NCBI RefSeq assembly: GCF_900456975.1
Contig: NZ_UGYM01000002.1
Location: 1,550,001 to 1,614,000 of the forward strand
Source of the DNA: Shewanella baltica
Lineage (GTDB): Bacteria; Pseudomonadota; Gammaproteobacteria; Enterobacterales; Shewanellaceae
Direction: 5' to 3'
DNA length: 64,000 nucleotides
The notes beneath the pieces are model-generated. The model was given only the letters and a program-made list of their open reading frames with translations. It ran no database searches and was not told the DNA's origin. Made by a program: the position numbers and the translations under genes. Below, one piece after another: positions 37,575 through 46,799 of the stretch (position 1 is the stretch's first letter; the number at the start of each line of letters is the position of its first letter).

Positions 37575-38407
37575 ACCTTGCCGTTGCGTGTCGCGCTGTC
37601 GGTATTTCACGGCAAGGTATTTATCAGGCTGTCGCTCGAATGGCGAGCCGAAGCGCTGAGCTATCGGTCATCAAAGACTGGGTCCAATATTGGCGTAACT
37701 ATATGCCACGATTGGGGACGCGTAAGCTCTATACTTTGATACAGCCTAAGCTGGTTGAACATGATATCAAACTCGGGCGAGACGGGTTCTTTACCTACTT
37801 GAGAAGTGAAGGCTTGCTAGTTAAGTCCAAGAGAAGCTTCACAAAAACGACATTCAGCAAGCATTGGATGAAGAAACATCCAAACCTGCTGAAGGAAGAG
37901 GGACTACACGATGCCGAGCATGTACTGGTCAGCGATATTACCTATCTCGAATCAGACCAAGGCGTGCACTATTTGTCACTGGTGACCGATGCCGCGACAC
38001 GTAAGATAGTCGGTCATCACTTGAGTTCGGACATGAAAGCAGAAAGCGTAGTGAAAGCACTGAAAATGGCGGTCAAAGATAAGCGCTATAGCGCTAATAC
38101 GGTCCATCACTCAGACCGAGGTTCGCAATACTGCTCAGCTGTTTATCAAGATGAACTGCAGGCCAACCATATTCAGCCGTCGATGACAGACGGTTATGAT
38201 TGCTATCAAAATGCGTTAGCAGAACGAGTAAACGGGATCCTGAAGCAGGAGTTTTTACTCTACCGGTGTAAAACGCTGGAAGAGCTGAAGAGACTTGTTA
38301 GAGAATCGATAGCGATATACAACGAAATGAGACCGCACCTGAGTTTGGATATGGAAACACCCAATCAGGTGCATAATAGAAAAGGCCAGCTACTGGAGCT
38401 GGCCTAG
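37529..38407 (+). CDS. IS3-family transposase OrfB part, reached by -1 frameshift
   Basis: The catalytic DDE integrase-core part. After a -1 shift at AAAAAAG the frame is open without a break from OrfA into this region. It runs through NLAVACRAVGISRQGIYQ, the first Asp in VSDITYLES, the second in HHSDRGSQYCS and the Glu in QNALAERVNGILKQEF. The fused OrfAB would be the transposase. An internal ATG at 37640 would give the shorter form often annotated. Coordinates begin at the first shifted codon. Confidence 0.9.
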   Translation, partial: VLIRYLRQAKTQSKINLAVACRAVGISRQGIYQAVARMASRSAELSVIKDWVQYWRNYMPRLGTRKLYTLIQPKLVEHDIKLGRDGFFTYLRSEGLLVKSKRSFTKTTFSKHWMKKHPNLLKEEGLHDAEHVLVSDITYLESDQGVHYLSLVTDAATRKIVGHHLSSDMKAESVVKALKMAVKDKRYSANTVHHSDRGSQYCSAVYQDELQANHIQPSMTDGYDCYQNALAERVNGILKQEFLLYRCKTLEELKRLVRESIAIYNEMRPHLSLDMETPNQVHNRKGQLLELA

Positions 38408-38640
38408 AAACTGTCAACCTATCTTAGGACGGGACATATGATTAGAACCAAGGTTCCTCATTCTAAGCTCAGCTCCTTTGCCATATTCAGTCAAAAAAGC
38501 TGCTAATTATTTGCAGTTTAACACCTTGAATAATGATTCGAGGCACGGCTCCTCCGCGATATTCACGATAAAGGGCATTAGCAATGATGGCCTTTTTGGT
38601 TTGTATAATTTGAACCAAGGTTGCTTATTCTAAGTTCTGC

Positions 38641-38835
38641 TTCAGGAAGGAGAGATTGTCTTTTATGTCCGATTTTCTTGTTTATGGTCTACACTCATCT
38701 CAGTGACCAAGTTTATGGTTTTTATGGTCTTTAAAATTTGCACTAGGATGGTGCGACGTATGATTCTCGATTGCCTAGGATCATACGGCCGAGCAATTCT
38801 CCCATCTGGGTGACTTATTTTTAGTAGAGAAAGCT
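38641..38835 (+). other. Gap before the MCP gene
   Basis: About 195 bp with two near-copies of TTTATGGT but no gene. I found no good sigma-28 promoter. The MCP leader lies here. Confidence 0.3.
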
Positions 38836-40833
38836 ATGTTGTTACCAACACGTATTTCGCAGCGGCTCACTATGGGCAGCATAGTGCTGCTTTTACTGAC
38901 CGGACTTGCCGTTTTTGGTGTGATGTCACTTAGGGGGCAACCTCGAGTAGTGGCGGCGAGTCAAGAGTTAATCGAGCAAACCGGTAGCAGTATCGTGAGG
39001 CAACTCGCGCTCAAGCTTGCAAGTATTGAGGGCATTACCTTAAGCCTTGCACACCTCGCAGAAGTGTTGCCCCACGAGCAAGCTCTTTACCTTAATTCCT
39101 TACCCAATCTAATTGATAACAATGGCGATCTCACTATCGCTGGCGGCGGGATCTGGCCTGAGCCGGATAAATTTGTCGCTGGAAGCACCCGCCATAGTTT
39201 TTTCTGGGCCCGTGGTAGCGATAATTTGCTGGCTTATTCAGATGACTATAATGCGCAATCTGGCCCTGGGTATCACAATGATCCTTGGTATACAGGGGCA
39301 CGCACAAGTTCTGTATCTCAGTGTTTATGGTCTGAAGCCTATCAGGATACCGTTACGAAAGTGGCTATGGTGACATGCAGTGTGCCATATCGTCTCACGG
39401 GGACATTTGCCGGGGTCGCAACAATAGATTTGAAACTTGATGATTTAGCAAAATTTCTAACAGAACATGGCAATGTAACTGACGGCTATGCTTTTGCTTT
39501 AGATCAAGCGGGTAATATCTTACATTTTCCTGAAGCGAATAAGTCCGACACTATGCTGCGCTTCACGGATCTCGTCGGGCAGTTACCTTGGCTTGCCCCC
39601 GTGGAAGCTGCGCTTAAACAAACCTCAATTAATAACGTTATTTCAGTGAGTTTAGATAAGGATGAAAGACTCAATCAGGCGAGCGAAGTAAGCCTTTTTG
39701 TGATGCCTGATACCGGATGGGTGATTGGTCTTGTGACGCCAAAGACCCGAGTCACAGGGCTTGCCCGTGAGTTGACCTTTGATATTTTGTTGTTTTTATT
39801 GCCCTTGCTCGCCATTTTACTTTATTTGGCTTGGTTGTCGGGTAAAAAACTGTTGGCGCAACTTGAGGAAACCACAGATCAAATTGCTTCCCTTGGGAGC
39901 GGTAATTTGGGCGCCAATGTCGAGCTGCAAATTCAGCGGGATGATGAAATTGGCGCTTTGCGTCGAGCAGTAAATACCTATGCGGGTACACTGAGGGCAA
40001 TGTTAGATTTGATCACCCAAGAGGCGAAGAAAGTTCAGTTTGAGGCAACGCAATTAAGTGGTCTCAGTCATAGGTTAGCCCAACGTGCTGAACAACAGCG
40101 GCTTGAGAGTGCGCAACTCGCCGCGGCGATAACACAAATGTCTTCAAGCGCGATGGAAGTGGCAAATAACACTAATGATTGTGCTGCAACAGCGCAATCT
40201 TCTTTAATTGTGGTGCGAGAAGGGCAAACCCGAGTGGCATCCAGCAATGCTTCCATTGAGGCATTAGCGGGGGAAATCGCCAATGCAACCAAGGTGATAT
40301 CCCAGTTGGCTCAAGATAGCCAGAAAGTGGGCGCCGTATTAGATGTGATCAAGGCGATTTCTGAGCAAACTAATCTATTAGCGTTAAATGCGGCTATAGA
40401 AGCAGCAAGGGCGGGGGATCAGGGTCGTGGTTTTGCGGTTGTAGCCGATGAAGTACGGACTCTTGCGGGGCGAACTCAAGATTCCGCCAATGAAATCAGT
40501 ACCATGATTAACGCTTTGCAATCGGCTTCGCGGCTTGCGGTACAAGCGATGCAAACAGGTGAGTCCCGCACTGTCCACGCAGTTGCTGAGGCTGAGGGAG
40601 CGGCCAGTTCTTTATCGAGTACTGTACAAAGTTTCGATGATATTTCGCAGCGAGCTCAGCAAATTGCTTTAGCCGCTCAGCAACAAAGCCAAGTGACTCA
40701 GGAGATCAATGAGTTGGCGGTGCGGATTAATAGCATCAGTGAAGATAACTCTCTCGATGCGACCGCGCTCGATGCGTTAAGCCTTGAGATGCAAAAATTA
40801 TCCGACCGTTTAATCAATATCAATCGAGCTTAA
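38836..40833 (+). CDS. Methyl-accepting chemotaxis protein with dCache sensor
   Basis: A 665-residue chemoreceptor. The first membrane segment is at about residues 16-30 ([16 protein letters not shown]). The periplasmic sensor follows with dCache features ([28 protein letters not shown]). The second membrane segment is at about 314-332. Next come a HAMP linker and the signalling domain with the hairpin tip [40 protein letters not shown]. The ligand is unknown. No CheB/CheR-binding pentapeptide is seen at the C-terminus. It lies between tRNA-Ser copies 1 and 2. Confidence 0.93.
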   Translation: MLLPTRISQRLTMGSIVLLLLTGLAVFGVMSLRGQPRVVAASQELIEQTGSSIVRQLALKLASIEGITLSLAHLAEVLPHEQALYLNSLPNLIDNNGDLTIAGGGIWPEPDKFVAGSTRHSFFWARGSDNLLAYSDDYNAQSGPGYHNDPWYTGARTSSVSQCLWSEAYQDTVTKVAMVTCSVPYRLTGTFAGVATIDLKLDDLAKFLTEHGNVTDGYAFALDQAGNILHFPEANKSDTMLRFTDLVGQLPWLAPVEAALKQTSINNVISVSLDKDERLNQASEVSLFVMPDTGWVIGLVTPKTRVTGLARELTFDILLFLLPLLAILLYLAWLSGKKLLAQLEETTDQIASLGSGNLGANVELQIQRDDEIGALRRAVNTYAGTLRAMLDLITQEAKKVQFEATQLSGLSHRLAQRAEQQRLESAQLAAAITQMSSSAMEVANNTNDCAATAQSSLIVVREGQTRVASSNASIEALAGEIANATKVISQLAQDSQKVGAVLDVIKAISEQTNLLALNAAIEAARAGDQGRGFAVVADEVRTLAGRTQDSANEISTMINALQSASRLAVQAMQTGESRTVHAVAEAEGAASSLSSTVQSFDDISQRAQQIALAAQQQSQVTQEINELAVRINSISEDNSLDATALDALSLEMQKLSDRLININRA

Positions 40834-40974
40834 TCCTAATATCCTAATAAATAGTGGGTCACCCTGAAGTGGCGCTTCAACCGGCAAGGGACTCAAAGAT
40901 AAGTTAAAGAATGCGATATTTTTAAGCGGATTGGATGTAGATTGACCATGTAGATTGCTTTTTTAAATTAAGGG

Positions 40975-41003
40975 TTTACAGCGGAGTAGGAGATAGCTAT
41001 TAT
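40975..41003 (+). promoter_or_regulatory. Promoter of tRNA-Ser copy 2
   Basis: TTTACA-17-TATTAT, the same geometry as copy 1. The following CTCGCTCGTTC is shared with copy 3. Confidence 0.75.
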
Positions 41004-41014
41004 CTCGCTCGTTC

Positions 41015-41105
41015 GGAGGGGTGGCAGAGTGGTTTAATGCACCGGTCTTGAAAACCGGCGTGGGTTTATAGCCCACCTAGGGTTCAAATCCCTACTCCTC
41101 CGCCA
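41015..41105 (+). tRNA. tRNA-Ser (UGA), copy 2
   Basis: 91 nt with CCA. It differs from copy 1 by a paired T-stem change (TAGGG/CCCTA in place of CAGGG/CCCTG), so the stem stays intact. Confidence 0.97.
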
Positions 41106-41245
41106 TATTTAGTCAAAAAAGCCGCTAATTTGTTAGCGGCTTTTTTGCATTTTGAACTCCAGACTCCTCATTCTAAGCGTAGCTCCTTCGCCATATTTCA
41201 CGGAAAAGGCCATCAGCAATGATGCCCTTTTCCGTTTATGCAGTT
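41095..41245 (+). repeat. tRNA-Ser tail with two hairpin half-units (copy 2)
   Basis: One unit equivalent to those after copy 1. The hairpin GCCGCTAA/TTAGCGGC with T6 at about 41115-41140 is a strong terminator. A second tRNA-like tail (CTCCTTCGCCATATT) is followed by a weaker hairpin. From 41246 to 41597 I see no gene. Confidence 0.8.
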
Positions 41246-41597
41246 GTCACCTTGGGCTTCTCGTCCCAACACTTCATTTTTAACGCTATTCAGCGACTCA
41301 TAAATTATTTACCTATTTACCTATTTGCATTTAAGTTAGTTGATCCAGTACTCATCTGTATGTCTTTTTGACGTGTGCTGACTGGATTTTATTTATCGCG
41401 GGTATATCCTTCCTGAGAGTGCTTTGTTGTTGATTGACTTCAATCTGCTACTTTATTTATAAGGCAGTGTGATTGAGCAAAATATATAAAGCTTGATGTG
41501 AGTCGTCGTGTATCCATTCAAGCCCTTTACTGTTTAACTGCTTTTGACCTAAGTGAATATGAAATAGTCAATTAACACGATTAAGCATAAATTTAAG

Positions 41598-41626
41598 TTT
41601 ACAGTGGCAGTAGAGATCGCTATTAT
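41598..41626 (+). promoter_or_regulatory. Promoter of tRNA-Ser copy 3
   Basis: TTTACA-17-TATTAT, as for copies 1 and 2. Confidence 0.75.
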
Positions 41627-41637
41627 CTCGCTCGTTC

Positions 41638-41728
41638 GGAGGGGTGGCAGAGTGGTTTAATGCACCGGTCTTGAAAACCGGCGTGGGTTTATAGCCCACC
41701 TAGGGTTCAAATCCCTACTCCTCCGCCA
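41638..41728 (+). tRNA. tRNA-Ser (UGA), copy 3
   Basis: Identical to copy 2 over all 91 nt, including the TAGGG/CCCTA T-stem. Confidence 0.97.
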
Positions 41729-41870
41729 TATTTAGTCAAAAACGCCGCTAATTTATTAGCGGCGTTTTTGCATTTGTGCAGTTTGAACCCTAGGTTCCTG
41801 ATTCGAGGCACAACTCCTCCGCCATATTTCACGGAAAAGCCATCTGCATCGATGGCTTTTTTGCTTATTC
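41718..41870 (+). repeat. tRNA-Ser tail with two hairpin half-units (copy 3)
   Basis: Same layout as after copy 2. The first hairpin is CGCCGCTAA/TTAGCGGCG with T5. A second CTCCTCCGCCATATT tail precedes the hairpin AAGCCATC/GATGGCTT with T6. From 41871 to 42145 lies the uvrY leader with no other gene visible. Confidence 0.8.
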
Positions 41871-42145
41871 AAGAAATGACAGCCTATTTGCTAAATACTT
41901 TACTATCGATTCAACAAGGGTTTTAGGCTGATAATGCTTGGGTTATTGCTTCGTTTTTAAACGCTTTTTATGAGTATGCTATTCTGGAATCCTTTCTTTA
42001 AATATCATCTAGTTAACAATGTTGAATTTATGCTTTGCGAAATGGGGTTGTTGGGCTAAATTAGCCTTATGAACTCGTTATCCGTCTGCTGTGTTGCTTT
42101 GTTTAACGCGCGGATCGAGCTGTAAATTGTAAAAGGTGGGTTAAG

Positions 42146-42790
42146 TTGATTTCGATATATTTGGTTGACGATCATGAGCTTGTGAGAACTGGGATCCGCC
42201 GCATCTTGGAAGATGAACGTGGGATCAAAGTGGTGGGCGAAGCCCCTGATGGTGAGACTGCGGTGCAGTGGGCTCGCCAAAACGAAGCCGATGTGATCTT
42301 AATGGACATGAATATGCCTGGGATGGGCGGACTGGAAGCCACTCGAAAAATTCTGCGTTATCAACCCCATGCTAAAATTATTGTGTTGACTGTGCACACG
42401 GAAGATCCATTTCCGAGCAAGGTCATGCAGGCTGGCGCTTCGGGTTATTTGACGAAAGGGGCGACGCCGCCGGAAGTATTGCAGGCAATACGTCAGGTTT
42501 CTCGCGGTCAGCGTTATTTATCCCCTGAAATTGCCCAACAGATGGCGCTGAGTCAGTTTAATCCCGCCGATGAAAACCCGTTTAAGTCTTTGTCTGAACG
42601 TGAGTTACAGATCATGTTGATGATCACCAACGGCGAGAAGGTAAACGATATTTCTGAGCAGCTGAACTTGAGCCCTAAAACGGTTAACAGCTACCGTTAC
42701 CGCCTATTTGCCAAACTGGGGATCAGTGGTGATGTCGAGCTAACGCGGTTAGCTATTCGCTATAAAATGTTGGATGCTGGCCATTTTTAA
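42146..42790 (+). CDS. uvrY: Response regulator UvrY/GacA
   Basis: A 214-residue NarL-type regulator. The receiver domain has acidic DD in YLVDDHE, the phosphoacceptor Asp in VILMDMNMPGMGG and Lys in GYLTKGATP. The LuxR-type helix-turn-helix is LSERELQIMLMITNGEKVNDISEQLNLSPKTVNSYRYRLF. With BarA (not in this window) it activates csrB/C-type RNAs. A TTG start at 42146 is chosen because AAGGTGGG precedes it and the family begins MISIYLVDDHE. It is followed by uvrC in the usual order. Confidence 0.94.
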   Translation: MISIYLVDDHELVRTGIRRILEDERGIKVVGEAPDGETAVQWARQNEADVILMDMNMPGMGGLEATRKILRYQPHAKIIVLTVHTEDPFPSKVMQAGASGYLTKGATPPEVLQAIRQVSRGQRYLSPEIAQQMALSQFNPADENPFKSLSERELQIMLMITNGEKVNDISEQLNLSPKTVNSYRYRLFAKLGISGDVELTRLAIRYKMLDAGHF

Positions 42791-42890
42791 TAGTAAGTGA
42801 ATTTCGTTGGTCGATGGTTTAAGTCGAGTGAGTTCGTGGGTTAAATGTTGCCATGTTGTCTGTGTTAAGTCTGCAAAACTGTGGGTGTAA

Positions 42891-44723
42891 ATGATGTCGA
42901 ATGAATTTAACGCCCAAAGTTTTTTACGTACGGTTTCATCCTCCGCTGGGGTTTATCGCATGTATGACGTCAAGAATGACGTCATTTATGTGGGTAAAGC
43001 CAAAGATCTCAAAAAACGGCTTACCTCGTATTTTCGTAAAAACCTCGCTAATGTTAAGACCCAAGCCTTAGTCTCGCATATTCACCATATTGATGTGACG
43101 CTGACCCACAGCGAAACCGATGCTCTGTTGCTTGAGAATGATTACATCAAGCAATACATGCCAAAATACAATGTGTTATTGCGTGATGACAAATCTTATC
43201 CTTACATACTGTTAAGCCAGCACGAACACCCAAGGCTTGCTTACCATCGTGGTCCGCAGCGGGAAAAAGGCCACTATTTTGGCCCTTATCCTAACGGCGG
43301 CGCCGTGCGTGAAAGCCTGCATTTAATGCAGAAGCTGTTTCCGATTCGTCAATGTGACGACCTTTACTACAAGTCTCGCTCACGCCCCTGTTTACAATAT
43401 CAACTTTCCCGTTGTAGCGCGCCCTGTGTGGGTAAAGTCAGCAACGCCGATTACGACGAGCAAGTGAAACTCGCCAGCCTGTTTTTAAAGGGCAAAGATC
43501 AGCAAGTGATCAGCGCCTTGGTTGACAAAATGGAGCTTGCGGCCGAGCGACAAGCTTATGAGCAAGCTGCACGATTTCGCGATCAGATCATGGCGCTGCG
43601 TAAAGTCGCCGAACAACAGGAAGTATCGAATAATAAAGGCGATATGGATGTCATCGGTGTGCATTATTCGTCGGGCATCGCCTGTTTCCATTTGCTGTTT
43701 ATCCGCGAGGGTAAAATCTTTGGCAGTCGCAGCTATTATCCTTCCGTACCCGCCCAAACCGATATGGACGAAGTGCTGCGCTCTTTCATCCTGCAGTTTT
43801 ATTTAAATGCGGATATTCAACGCACGATCCCAAAGGAAGTGGTGATTAGCCACAACTTTGAAGAATTACATGAACTCGAAGCGGCAATTTCAGCGGCGTT
43901 AGATAAAAAGTTTTCGATTAAGACCAATGTGCGCGCCGATAGGGCAAGCTTCTTGCGGTTAGCGGTGACCAATGCGACGAATGCCGTGATTACGCGCTTG
44001 TCCCATAAAAATACGGTCGAGCAGCGTTTTGTATTACTCGAAGAAATCCTTGAATTGAGTACGCCTATTCAACGGATGGAATGTTTTGATATCAGTCATA
44101 CCATGGGGGAGAGCACAGTTGCCTCCTGTGTGGTGTTCAATCGGGAAGGGCCGCATAAAGGTGAATATCGTCGCTATAATATCGAGGGTATTACACCGGG
44201 CGATGATTACGCGGCAATGAAGCAAGCGGTGAGCCGACGCTTCGATAAGATTGAGGCGGGCGGTAAAATCCCTGACATTCTGTTTATCGATGGTGGGCTT
44301 GGGCAGTTGCGTATCGCCCAGAAGATAGTGGATGAAAAGTTTGTCCATTTAGATAAAGCACCGCAGCTCATTGGGGTGGCGAAAGGTGAGGGCCGTAAAC
44401 CTGGGCTCGAAACCTTGATTTTAGGGGATACCGAAACCAGCTTTTCCCTCGAAGGTGATTCGCCTGCGTTGCACCTTATTCAACATATTCGCGATGAGTC
44501 CCATCGATTCGCGATAACAGGCCATCGTAATCGTCGCCAGAAAACCCGCAATACTTCCACATTGGAATCTATTCCAGGAATTGGCCCTAAACGCCGTAAA
44601 GCTTTGTTACAGCATTTAGGTGGGTTGCAAGAAGTGAAAGGGGCAAGTGTGGCGGAATTAGTCAAAGTACCAGGGATCAGCATAGAAATGGCACAAACCA
44701 TTCATGATGCATTGCGAGGGTGA
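42891..44723 (+). CDS. uvrC: Excinuclease ABC subunit C
   Basis: A 610-residue nuclease making both incisions in nucleotide excision repair. The N-terminal GIY-YIG domain ([25 protein letters not shown]), a UVR motif near residues 205-240, the RNase H-like C-terminal nuclease ([29 protein letters not shown]) and a terminal helix-hairpin-helix ([21 protein letters not shown]) are all present. Length is normal. Two adjacent ATG codons are possible starts. It lies 100 bp after uvrY and 45 bp before pgsA. Confidence 0.96.
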   Translation: MMSNEFNAQSFLRTVSSSAGVYRMYDVKNDVIYVGKAKDLKKRLTSYFRKNLANVKTQALVSHIHHIDVTLTHSETDALLLENDYIKQYMPKYNVLLRDDKSYPYILLSQHEHPRLAYHRGPQREKGHYFGPYPNGGAVRESLHLMQKLFPIRQCDDLYYKSRSRPCLQYQLSRCSAPCVGKVSNADYDEQVKLASLFLKGKDQQVISALVDKMELAAERQAYEQAARFRDQIMALRKVAEQQEVSNNKGDMDVIGVHYSSGIACFHLLFIREGKIFGSRSYYPSVPAQTDMDEVLRSFILQFYLNADIQRTIPKEVVISHNFEELHELEAAISAALDKKFSIKTNVRADRASFLRLAVTNATNAVITRLSHKNTVEQRFVLLEEILELSTPIQRMECFDISHTMGESTVASCVVFNREGPHKGEYRRYNIEGITPGDDYAAMKQAVSRRFDKIEAGGKIPDILFIDGGLGQLRIAQKIVDEKFVHLDKAPQLIGVAKGEGRKPGLETLILGDTETSFSLEGDSPALHLIQHIRDESHRFAITGHRNRRQKTRNTSTLESIPGIGPKRRKALLQHLGGLQEVKGASVAELVKVPGISIEMAQTIHDALRG

Positions 44724-44770
44724 TAAAATTAAGGCAAGATTGGCGCTGCTTTTGACTAACTGGTTTGATC

Positions 44771-45319
44771 ATGCCGTTTAACTTACCTATAGCATTAACT
44801 CTTTTCAGGCTTTTTTTACTGCCCATCTTTGTGGTGCTGTTTTATTTACCCTACGACTGGACCCCTTTTGTTGCCGCCTTTACCTTTTGGCTCGCGGCGT
44901 TAACGGATGCATTAGATGGTTATGCTGCCCGTAAATTGAAGCAATTAACCCGTTTTGGTGCTTTCCTCGATCCAGTCGCTGACAAGTTGATGGTGATCAC
45001 AGCCTTAGTGCTGTTAGTCGATCAATACGCCAATATCTGGCTAACGATGCCAGCACTGTTTATGATAGGTCGCGAGATTGTCATTTCAGCGTTGAGAGAA
45101 TGGATGGCTGAAATTGGTAAACGTGGCACTGTCGCCGTGTCTTGGATTGGTAAATATAAGACTGCCGCGCAAATGGTGGCGATTATTGGCCTGATTTGGC
45201 AATACAATCCTTTAATGACAAATGCTGCGTTTGTGCTGTTATATATCGCCGCAGTATTAACTTTTTGGTCAATGATGAGTTACATTTTAGCCGCTTGGAA
45301 AGATCTGACTGCTGAATAG
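44771..45319 (+). CDS. pgsA: CDP-diacylglycerol-glycerol-3-phosphate phosphatidyltransferase
   Basis: A 182-residue inner-membrane enzyme making phosphatidylglycerol phosphate from CDP-diacylglycerol. The CDP-alcohol phosphotransferase motif is DALDGYAARKLKQLTRFGAFLDPVADK (D-x2-DG-x2-AR-x8-G-x3-D-x3-D). There are four or more membrane segments. The ATG at 44771 (MPFNLPIALTLFRLF) is preferred to the TTG two codons earlier. Position after uvrC and before tRNA-Gly matches E. coli. Confidence 0.96.
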   Translation: MPFNLPIALTLFRLFLLPIFVVLFYLPYDWTPFVAAFTFWLAALTDALDGYAARKLKQLTRFGAFLDPVADKLMVITALVLLVDQYANIWLTMPALFMIGREIVISALREWMAEIGKRGTVAVSWIGKYKTAAQMVAIIGLIWQYNPLMTNAAFVLLYIAAVLTFWSMMSYILAAWKDLTAE

Positions 45320-45381
45320 TGCAATAAAAAATCAAAGAGATTATTTAGTGTGCAAGCAGTAAGTTATCGATAAAACAGCGG

Positions 45382-45409
45382 TTGACACTGGGTGGTAAAT
45401 CGGTAGAAT
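45382..45409 (+). promoter_or_regulatory. Promoter of the Gly-Cys-Leu tRNA unit
   Basis: TTGACA and TAGAAT with 16-bp spacing, followed by a G+C-rich discriminator (GCCACCCC) typical of stringent control of stable RNA. Confidence 0.8.
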
Positions 45410-45539
45410 GCCACCCCGTAGACAAGAGACGATGTGAAAACAAAATCTTAACGCTACTGAATATTGAAATGTGATATTCGCTCAGCTGATAAGGTGAAAT
45501 ACGATACCTTATTTACTTGAGTAAATAGTAAAACAAAAT

Positions 45540-45615
45540 GCGACATTAGCTCAGTTGGTAGAGCGATACCTTGCCAAGGTATAGGTCATCGGTTCGAACC
45601 CGATATGTCGCTCCA
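45540..45615 (+). tRNA. tRNA-Gly (GCC)
   Basis: 76 nt with CCA. GCGACAT pairs with ATGTCGC and the anticodon loop is TTGCCAA. Confidence 0.97.
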
Positions 45616-45659
45616 ATATTCTTGAAGTCTGATTCTGGTTAATCCGGGTTAGCAACTAT

Positions 45660-45733
45660 GGCGCGATGGCAGAATGGCTATGCTGCGGATTGCAAATCCG
45701 TCGATCTCGGTTCGACTCCGGGTCGCGCCTCCA
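45660..45733 (+). tRNA. tRNA-Cys (GCA)
   Basis: 74 nt with CCA. Acceptor stem GGCGCGA/TCGCGCC, anticodon loop TTGCAAA, discriminator T as needed for CysRS. Confidence 0.97.
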
Positions 45734-45782
45734 TAGATTAAGGTATTAATGACACGATTCCCGTCGTTAATATAAAGAGTTT

Positions 45783-45869
45783 GCCCGAGTGGTGGAATCG
45801 GTAGACACAAGGGATTTAAAATCCCTCGCTGGTAACAGCGTGCCAGTTCAAGTCTGGCCTCGGGTACCA
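45783..45869 (+). tRNA. tRNA-Leu (TAA), copy 1
   Basis: 87 nt with CCA and a long variable arm. The anticodon loop TTTAAAA reads TAA. The order Gly-Cys-Leu after pgsA equals glyW-cysT-leuZ of E. coli. Confidence 0.97.
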
Positions 45870-46009
45870 TTATTTTTGATGATAATGGTAAAAATAAAAT
45901 CCTAAGCTTAAATAGGTTTTTATTAAAGATCTGATTGTTGTATTAAGCGTTAGCTACATAGAGTTAATAATATTTTTGACATGATTCCCGTCATTGATAT
46001 TCAGAGTTT

Positions 46010-46096
46010 GCCCGAGTGGTGGAATCGGTAGACACAAGGGATTTAAAATCCCTCGCTGGTAACAGCGTGCCAGTTCAAGTCTGGCCTCGGGTACCA
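46010..46096 (+). tRNA. tRNA-Leu (TAA), copy 2
   Basis: Identical to copy 1, including part of the upstream spacer (GATTCCCGTC). It is a tandem duplication. Confidence 0.97.
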
Positions 46097-46102
46097 AAAA
46101 AG

Positions 46103-46133
46103 AAAAAGCCTCAACGAAAGTTGAGGCTTTTTT
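46103..46133 (+). terminator. Terminator of the Gly-Cys-Leu-Leu unit
   Basis: GCCTCAAC, a GAAA tetraloop and GTTGAGGC are followed by T6. A close copy lies 164 bp downstream. Confidence 0.92.
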
Positions 46134-46700
46134 GCATCTGGATTCCCACATTTAGTCAGTATTGTTCGCGAGAGGTTTAAGGCCAAACTTGACTGACACG
46201 CTTGGCGTGCCGCTGCCGTTACCAGCTTAGGTCTTGTCTCGGATGCTAGTATTCTGTATGAATAGCATAAGGCCTCAACGAAAGTTGAGGCCTTTTTGAA
46301 TCTAGAATCCTACTTTTGGTTATCATTCTTCACATATGTTTAAGGCTAAGCTTGACTGTCACGCTGGGTGCGCAGTTTCCAATACAAGATATGGCTATCA
46401 ATGTGTTGGACTAGTCTCGCTAGCTTTCGTTAGCAGGGCTTCTTGCTGCGGGCTAGTCATGGGGCGGAGTGCTGAAAACCATTGCATCACGTAACAGCGG
46501 TACGTTTCAAGCTGATAGCATCAGCTTGAAGCAAGCCAGTAGCTATGTTGATGTAACTCTTTGTGCAGAGAAGTCAGAGCGATAAGGCGTGAGATTATTT
46601 CGGCTGAAACGCAGGTCGTGAGTTTTTTGCCTTGGTTTAACCTATTTATGCTTGAGATAAACCTAGGAATAGAAAACCTATCGATAAAATCCTAGGCATA
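46134..46700 (+). other. Long non-coding region with duplicated terminator and structured segment
   Basis: About 570 bp without a credible gene. It holds a second terminator-like hairpin with the same GAAA loop at 46269-46298 and a second copy of a CTTGACTG-CACGCT segment (first near 46190, then near 46350). An 8-bp outer stem at 46409-46416/46451-46458 encloses a 6-bp hairpin. A perfect 10-bp hairpin lies at 46506-46530. Confidence 0.6.
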
Positions 46701-46729
46701 AAAAAGCGCCAGTAAAGACTGACGCTTTT
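46701..46729 (-). terminator. Terminator of opgG
   Basis: Stem AAAAGCG-CAGT with its complement (one mismatch) and a four-base loop. On the minus strand it ends in a T-run, 70 bp after the opgG stop. Confidence 0.75.
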
Positions 46730-46799
46730 ATTAACCCTACCTTTTTATTAACGCTATAGGGTCGGTTTATGCTCGCTAAGCAAGGGAACTAATTAAGCT

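Larger units (their letters stand above)
37138..38436 (+). mobile_element. IS3-family insertion sequence, complete
   Basis: 1299 bp bounded by imperfect inverted repeats of about 25 bp. The left end begins TGTCCCGTCCTGAAATACG, and the right end reads TGTCCCGTCCTAAGATAGG on the opposite strand. A 3-bp target duplication (TAT) flanks it. Both reading frames are intact, so it may be active. It sits in the third 186-bp tRNA-tail repeat. Confidence 0.95.
36613..38640 (+). repeat. Four 186-bp tandem repeats of tRNA-Ser 3' end plus hairpins, split by an IS
   Basis: Units begin at 36613, 36799, 36985 and 38473 at the tRNA-like CTCCTCCGCCATATT. Distances are 186, 186 and, after removing the 1299-bp IS and a 3-bp duplication, 186 again. 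Each unit holds two halves of about 91-95 bp. Each half consists of a degenerate tRNA 3' tail, a hairpin (GCCGCTAA/TTAGCGGC or GGCCATC/GATGGCC with T-run) and a GAACC/GGTTC segment. The last unit is more diverged. The hairpins with T-runs should act as serial terminators. Confidence 0.9.

Noticed and set aside
38735-38770. TAAAATTT with GCGACGTA before the MCP gene as a sigma-28 promoter
   Set aside because: Spacing is off by about two bases and the -10 matches poorly.
45649-46151. Two open frames with MVPEARLELARCYQRG across the tRNA-Leu genes
   Set aside because: Another common false product read from tRNA-Leu antisense.
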